DNA from: Saprospiraceae bacterium
GTDB taxonomy: Bacteria; Bacteroidota; Bacteroidia; Chitinophagales; Saprospiraceae
DNA: 64,000 bases
Direction: 5' to 3'
Assembly: GCA_013214355.1 (NCBI GenBank)
Contig: JABSSL010000006.1
Coordinates: 1 to 64,000 of the forward strand
Shown in pieces: positions 59,581-64,000 of the stretch (its first letter is position 1; each line of letters opens with the position of its first letter). The notes beneath the pieces were generated by a model. It searched no databases and was not told where the DNA came from. It saw only the letters and a program-made list of their open reading frames with translations. A program made the position numbers and the translations under genes.

Positions 59581-60749
59581 TCATTTTTCAGCAGCTACCT
59601 CATGCGGATAACTGTCGATGTTTAATGTTTTCGATATGGTGAAATGGAAGCGGGTACCGCTAGGCTTATTCTCCGATATCCAAATATTTCCTTCGTGTAG
59701 GTTAACGATGCGTTTGCAAATGGATAAGCCTACGCGCCACTCCCCGGAAATTTATGGCGTGTATTTAGCCGCTTAAATGGCTTGAATATATATTCTTGAA
59801 ACTCCCTATCAATCCCAATTCCATTATCCATTACCGTGAATAGCCATTCTTGGTCTTTCTCTTGGAGTTTGATGACTATTTGAGGGGTGGCGGATTCATT
59901 AAATTTGATGCCATTGGTAATTAGGTTAGTGAACAGCATCTTAATTCTTTCAGGTTGGCAAGAAATATTTACATCCTTGACCTTAAGCTCTAGTTTGGCT
60001 TGTTTCTCGTTGGTTAAAGCGGATAAGTCTTGCACAACCTCATCTAGAATCTCATAGATCGGGATAGTCTGATAGTGAAATTCTGCTTTTTCTAGTTTGG
60101 AGTAAATGAGAATTTGACGAATTAACTTTGACATTCGGGAGGCCCCGTCCTTGACAAAGTTTAGATACTCTTTGCCTTCTTCATCGAGTAAGTTGGCGTA
60201 TTTCATTTCAAACAGGCCCATAAAACCTCCAATCATACGCAGGGGCTCCTGTAAATCGTGAGAGGTAGCGTAGGCAAATTGTTCTAAATCTACGTTAGCT
60301 ATTTCCAACTTTCGGTTTACTTCTTCCAGCATTTTGTTGCGTTCGATCAGTTGGAGTTCCATTAATTTCCTCTCCGTAATGTCTTCGTAAGCCCCAAGAA
60401 TGCCGATGACTTTTCCCTGGGCATTAAATAAGGGGATCTTGCTTGTTCTAAGCCAACGCGTGGATCCATCATTGATAGTTTGTGGCTCTTCATAATTGAT
60501 CTGTGCCTTTCCTGAATCCATCACCGCCTTGTCGATCTTCCTGAAAAACAGCGACTCCTCCCTGCTCCAGGCCATATCAAAGTCTGTTTTACCAACTAAT
60601 TCTTGTGGATGATTGAAACCAGCAGAAGTAGCAAAGTTCTGATTGCATCCCATATAAACAGACTCCCTATCTTTCCAGAATACATAGGAAGGGATATTAT
60701 CTAATACCAGTTGGAGGAGTTTTTCACGCTGCAGTAAATCCACTTTCAT
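59581..60749 (-). pseudogene. PAS-domain histidine kinase disrupted by a 2-nt insertion
   Basis: The gene encodes a cytoplasmic kinase: an N-terminal PAS domain (DNIPSYVFWKDRESVYMGCN, GAYEDITERKL), a short coiled coil, a HisKA domain with ATSHDLQEPLRMIGGF and a HATPase domain. After HKFPGSG the frame is broken: the reading GSGA-stop at 59730 should continue as GVGLSICKRIVNLHEGN, which exists one frame away down to a TGA at 59581-59583. An extra CG dinucleotide at 59733-59736 (forward CGCG) explains this. Without the last about 50 residues the G2 box of the ATPase is lost, so the product is probably inactive. The ATG at 60749 is preferred to a GTG at 60761. Confidence 0.85.
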
Positions 60750-60915
60750 TAGTTTCGACACATGTTCTTAGTAGTGACTACGAAACTTTTAAGGTAAGGT
60801 TTTCTAGTGCGAGAAGAAAACGCTCCGGTCGGTAATTTAAACTTTAGCAAATTTTTCTATATGACCATTACTGGGGTGTAATTTCGAATGCTATCCGGTG
60901 AATTAGCCAATGGCT

Positions 60916-61713
60916 TTATTGATCTAGGACTTTGCGGGTAACGTCCATCAGTTTCTTAATCTCCTCCTTACTGTAGGCTGACGCATGCGCTCTCCCGAAG
61001 CCTCCGGCATCATTGTCAAAGTATTGACCTGAGATATCTTTGTATTGTTCACCAATTGCTAGATCGTATATAATATCTCCACCCTTATCAGCCGACGACC
61101 AGAACTGCCCAAAGGCTTCTTGTACCATTTTGGTATTGAGCAGGGAGCCTGGATTGACGGCAATGACGGAGATGTCTGGTTCGGTTCTGGCTAGGTGGAA
61201 GCTCCACATGGTAATGGCCAATTTGCTCTGTGCGTAGGTCGCTCTTGAGGATTGCATTTGCTCGCCCTGTAGCGTGGAATAAGCAATCGGAGATTGCGCT
61301 GCGGAACTGAGATTGATTATCCGGGGTGCGTTGGCCTGTTTCAGTAAGGGTAATAGTTCCTGCGTTAAGACGACGGGAGCAAAGTAGTTGACAACATAAC
61401 GGAGGTCAAAGCCTTGTTCATTAGTCGCAGTAGTACTGTTGAATACCCCCGCATTATTGATCAATACATCGAGTTCTAATAGCTGACTACGGACCTCAGT
61501 AGCCATACTGCGAACAGCCAGTAAATCTGAGAAATCAGCGATCAGGCCCTTTATCTTCTCATTAGCGGATACGGATTTGATTTCCGTTACTACTGCTTCT
61601 ACCTTATTGGGATTGCGACCATGTAGGTAGATTTCATGTCCGGCTTGGGCAAGTTTGATGGCGGCGAGTTTCCCGATTCCATCTGTACTGCCGGTGATCA
61701 ATATCTTCTTCAT
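60916..61713 (-). CDS. SDR-family oxidoreductase
   Basis: This 265-aa SDR has the cofactor motif LITGSTDGIGKLAA, NNAG, the catalytic Ser (INLSSAAQ) and Tyr-Lys (YAQSK), with a late NPGS region, as in retinol-dehydrogenase-like SDRs. The start overlaps the stop of the LLM gene (ATGA), so it is translationally coupled as the last gene of the oxidoreductase operon. Substrate unknown. Confidence 0.9.
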   Translation of the reverse strand: MKKILITGSTDGIGKLAAIKLAQAGHEIYLHGRNPNKVEAVVTEIKSVSANEKIKGLIADFSDLLAVRSMATEVRSQLLELDVLINNAGVFNSTTATNEQGFDLRYVVNYFAPVVLTQELLPLLKQANAPRIINLSSAAQSPIAYSTLQGEQMQSSRATYAQSKLAITMWSFHLARTEPDISVIAVNPGSLLNTKMVQEAFGQFWSSADKGGDIIYDLAIGEQYKDISGQYFDNDAGGFGRAHASAYSKEEIKKLMDVTRKVLDQ

Positions 61714-62687
61714 GTCAAACTCGTTTCTTTTTGATGGGTGTGAAAGTGGGGGAGGACAGCTTCGGCCAGTTTTTCTAATGTATCCGGTATATCTCCTTGA
61801 TTGAATCGTAGGTTTATAGCTACATGGTTGACCCCCATCTCCTGTAAATAGTGAAGATAGTCAATGAGATATTTTACCCCAATGCGGAATCCCAAGTGGA
61901 TAGGTTGAGGTTTGCTATCCTCATCTTTTTGTAAATCCACATACAATGGCTGCATAAAGGGCTTACTTTGATCATGTCCGGCTACCAAGGCACACCATTG
62001 CGTAATCGTAAATTGTTGTTGCATCAAGTGCTTAGGGTATGAGATCCAGCCATCCCCATGCTCCGCATTCCATTCAAGAGACTGCCTGCTATAACCGGTA
62101 ATTAGCATCGGAATTTTGCTGCCTACTGGCTTGGGTAGAATATCAATATGTCCAGGCAAGTGGCCAAAGTAGGATTCCTGGAGAGCGGGAAAAGGTTCTG
62201 CAGCCTTCCTCAGATAGGTAAAGGCATGGCGAAATAGCGCTCCACGTTCGGCATGTTCAATTCCCATGGCCGGATACTCTTCGTATCGATCGCCCGAAGC
62301 TACCCCTAAAATCAATCGTCCGTTGGACAATTGATCAATGGTCGCAGCTGACTTTGCCACGTGCAAAGGGTGATGAAGTGGCAATGCAATACTCGCCACC
62401 CCCAAAGCAATTTCTCTAGTTTGGCCTGCCAAATACCCGAGATAGGTAAATGGGTCAAAGGTTTGTCCTGCATCTCCGAAGGAGGGAACATGAAAAGGGA
62501 CATCTCTGATCCACAAAGCTTTAAAGCCTAGCCGTTCAATGAGCTGTACCCTTTCCAGATGATCCTTCATCTGTGGTATTGGACTTTGAGCATAATTTTC
62601 AATTGGCACCACCACTCCCAAACTCAATTTATTGGCTTGGAAAGTGCTATCGTAGCCTTTGTTGATGGATTCAAATGCTTTTATCAT
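61710..62687 (-). CDS. Luciferase-like monooxygenase (LLM-class) flavoprotein
   Basis: This 325-aa enzyme has the LLM TIM-barrel (SLGVVVPIEN, ERLGFKALWIRDVPFHVPSF, TREIALGVASIALPLHHPLHVAKSA, LSNGRLILGVASGDR). LLM oxidoreductases bind FMN or F420 and oxidise various compounds. It is 5 bp after the DUF1330 gene and overlaps the SDR start by 4 bp in one operon. Confidence 0.9.
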   Translation of the reverse strand: MIKAFESINKGYDSTFQANKLSLGVVVPIENYAQSPIPQMKDHLERVQLIERLGFKALWIRDVPFHVPSFGDAGQTFDPFTYLGYLAGQTREIALGVASIALPLHHPLHVAKSAATIDQLSNGRLILGVASGDRYEEYPAMGIEHAERGALFRHAFTYLRKAAEPFPALQESYFGHLPGHIDILPKPVGSKIPMLITGYSRQSLEWNAEHGDGWISYPKHLMQQQFTITQWCALVAGHDQSKPFMQPLYVDLQKDEDSKPQPIHLGFRIGVKYLIDYLHYLQEMGVNHVAINLRFNQGDIPDTLEKLAEAVLPHFHTHQKETSLT

Positions 62688-62692
62688 ATTGC

Positions 62693-62995
62693 CTATGCTA
62701 AGTCATCCTTAGCTTCGATTAAAAAGTGATTACTGATAGATCCTTCGGTTCTAGCCTGCAAGTGTGGCGCATAGGCTGGATCGTTCATGAAAGCCATGGC
62801 CGCTTCCTTGGACGGCCAGGTGATAATAATACGTAGGGCAGCGGCACTACTTTCTCCTTCCACTTGCTCATGACTGGCAGTGCGAGCCACATACTTCCCG
62901 CCATGCTTTGTTACCAAGGCATTGGCAGTGGGTAGGTAGTCAGGAATCCACTCTTGAGAAGTGGGCGTTACTTCTAACACGGAGTAATAAGACAT
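62693..62995 (-). CDS. DUF1330-family protein
   Basis: This 100-aa protein matches the DUF1330 dimeric alpha/beta-barrel fold (WIPDYLPTANALVTKHGGKYVAR, IITWPSKEAAMAFMNDPAYAP). The family is common but has no assigned activity. It lies between the ADH-like and LLM genes in one operon (38 bp and 5 bp gaps) and may handle an intermediate. Confidence 0.85.
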   Translation of the reverse strand: MSYYSVLEVTPTSQEWIPDYLPTANALVTKHGGKYVARTASHEQVEGESSAAALRIIITWPSKEAAMAFMNDPAYAPHLQARTEGSISNHFLIEAKDDLA

Positions 62996-63033
62996 AATTC
63001 AATACTATTTGATGGCTGTTAATGTGTGTGGGA

Positions 63034-64000
63034 CTAAAATCCTTCCAACACGATTTTACCTTTAACTGCGTGGGTCTCCAATAAAGCATGAGCTTTCCTA
63101 AGGTTAGTGGCATTAATTGCACCTAGATTTTCACCCATTGTCGTTTTTAATACCCCCGCATCGATCAGGCGAGCAGTTTCATTCAAAATTCGATGTTGCT
63201 CGATCATATCCTCTGTTTGGTAAAGAGAACGGGTGAACATCAATTCAATGTGTGTCGAAACGGCTTTGCGTTTAAATGGCATTACATTCAAGATTTTGGG
63301 ATCGTCAATAAAGCCAAACTTACCTTGTGGTTTGATGATCTTGACAATCTCGTCAATGTGTTGCTCCGTAGCATTTAGGCTGACCACATAGTCTGGCTCA
63401 GGAAGTCCGTACTGCGTGAATTCGGCACTCAGTTTGTTGCGATGATTGATCACATGATTGGCGCCTAATTCCTTCAACCAAGCCGTCGTGATTTCCCTTG
63501 AGGCGGTACCAATGATGTTAAGTTGGGTAAGTTGTTTTAGAAGTTGAACCATAATGGAACCGACCCCGCCTGCGGCTCCAATTACCAATATGCTCTTATT
63601 GGGGTTTTCCTTATCTACTTCCATCCGATCAAAGAGGAGTTCCCAGGCGGTAAGGGTGGTCAGTGGCAAAGCAGCAGCTTCTCCAAATGATAAGCTCTTG
63701 GGCTTATGTCCTACGATCCTTTCATCTACCAACTGAAATTCGGCGTAGCTACCCGTACGGCCTAAATCTCCAGCATACCAAACTTCGTCCCCGACTTCAA
63801 ATAGCGAGGCCTCTTCTCCGACAGCTTTGACCACTCCGGTCGCATCCCATCCGAGGATCTTCCACTGATCACCTGCTGGTTTAACCCCTTGTCTTACCTT
63901 GTAATCTACCGGGTTCACGGCTATGGCTTTGACTTGTACCAAGATATCTTTTCCACTTACTTCTGGAATGGGGAGATCGATATCTTGTAGTGAAAGTTTG
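63034..64000 (-). CDS. Zinc-type ADH/quinone oxidoreductase-like protein (5' end outside window)
   Basis: This MDR-superfamily enzyme is incomplete at its N-terminus: the frame stays open to the right edge of the window (SLQDIDLPIPEVSGKDIL before VQVKAIAVNPVDYK), so the TTG at 63942 is not the real start. It has the GroES-like domain and an NADPH-binding Rossmann domain (LVIGAAGGVGSIMVQLLKQL). The absence of the Cys/His zinc set of true ADHs suggests a quinone-oxidoreductase-like or zinc-binding-dehydrogenase-like reductase. First visible gene of the ADH-DUF1330-LLM-SDR operon. Confidence 0.88.
   Translation of the reverse strand, partial: KLSLQDIDLPIPEVSGKDILVQVKAIAVNPVDYKVRQGVKPAGDQWKILGWDATGVVKAVGEEASLFEVGDEVWYAGDLGRTGSYAEFQLVDERIVGHKPKSLSFGEAAALPLTTLTAWELLFDRMEVDKENPNKSILVIGAAGGVGSIMVQLLKQLTQLNIIGTASREITTAWLKELGANHVINHRNKLSAEFTQYGLPEPDYVVSLNATEQHIDEIVKIIKPQGKFGFIDDPKILNVMPFKRKAVSTHIELMFTRSLYQTEDMIEQHRILNETARLIDAGVLKTTMGENLGAINATNLRKAHALLETHAVKGKIVLEGF

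Noticed and set aside
1-64000. CRISPR array, tRNA or rRNA genes
   Set aside because: No regularly spaced repeats or cloverleaf/rRNA sequences were recognised on either strand.

Overview
The window looks like chromosomal DNA of a free-living, gliding-type Bacteroidota, probably Saprospiraceae/Lewinella-like (inference). Supporting signs are two large secreted proteins with HYR repeats and a type IX secretion (T9SS) C-terminal sorting domain, LytTR two-component pairs, Bacteroidota-type -7 boxes (TAnnTTTG), almost no Shine-Dalgarno sites, a TGT without the usual zinc cysteines, and many Tat/lipoprotein sugar enzymes. I saw no rRNA, tRNA, CRISPR array or transposase gene.

Layout. 0-8 kb: a histidine kinase-receiver-cyclase fusion, a class III aminotransferase, and a LytTR regulator/HisKA_2 kinase pair whose kinase has an in-frame amber codon just after its signal peptide. 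8-12.4 kb: a 1216-aa HYR/T9SS surface protein and a stand-alone carboxypeptidase-regulatory-like protein. 12.6-14.3 kb: an isolated plus-strand pair, a three-helix membrane protein ending in an EAD1-like domain and an adaptor built of EAD1-like plus EAD11-like domains; this is the best candidate for an undescribed conflict-type system. 14.4-18.2 kb: a Crp/Fnr regulator divergent from a small membrane protein, cupin and group III truncated globin, with a palindrome between them, then a propionyl-CoA synthetase. 18.2-22.2 kb: secreted esterase, tgt, LptF/G-type permease.

22.6-26.1 kb: a GMC oxidoreductase, Tat-lipoprotein subunit 3 and Tat-lipoprotein sugar isomerase operon, probably for periplasmic sugar oxidation. 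26-33 kb: NTF2-like, DUF1684 and DOMON proteins, a LytS/LytTR pair, and an APH-like kinase/HAD/AlkB-like operon. 33-41.5 kb: an epimerase, a compact row of small uncharacterised proteins (including SAP-DUF6434) ending in AraC and DUF3291 genes, an HxlR regulator divergent from a SnoaL lipoprotein with palindromic operators, Crp/Fnr, DJ-1/PfpI and DinB genes. 41.5-51 kb: second HYR/T9SS protein, M23 peptidase, Gcr-type membrane protein, alpha/beta hydrolase, aldonolactone oxidase, D-threonine-aldolase-like enzyme. 51-55.7 kb: a dioxygenase/SLC5 symporter/SDR catabolic operon with a divergent AraC regulator. 55.8-60.8 kb: a LamG-Vps62-like secreted protein with a tail-collar protein broken by an amber codon, a DUF4291 gene, and a PAS histidine kinase broken by a 2-nt insertion. 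60.9-64 kb: an operon of ADH-like, DUF1330, LLM and SDR oxidoreductases that runs off the right edge.

Three otherwise intact genes carry one inactivating lesion each. Three intergenic inverted-repeat elements of about 100-160 bp sit between genes, and two of them share a GC-rich palindrome.
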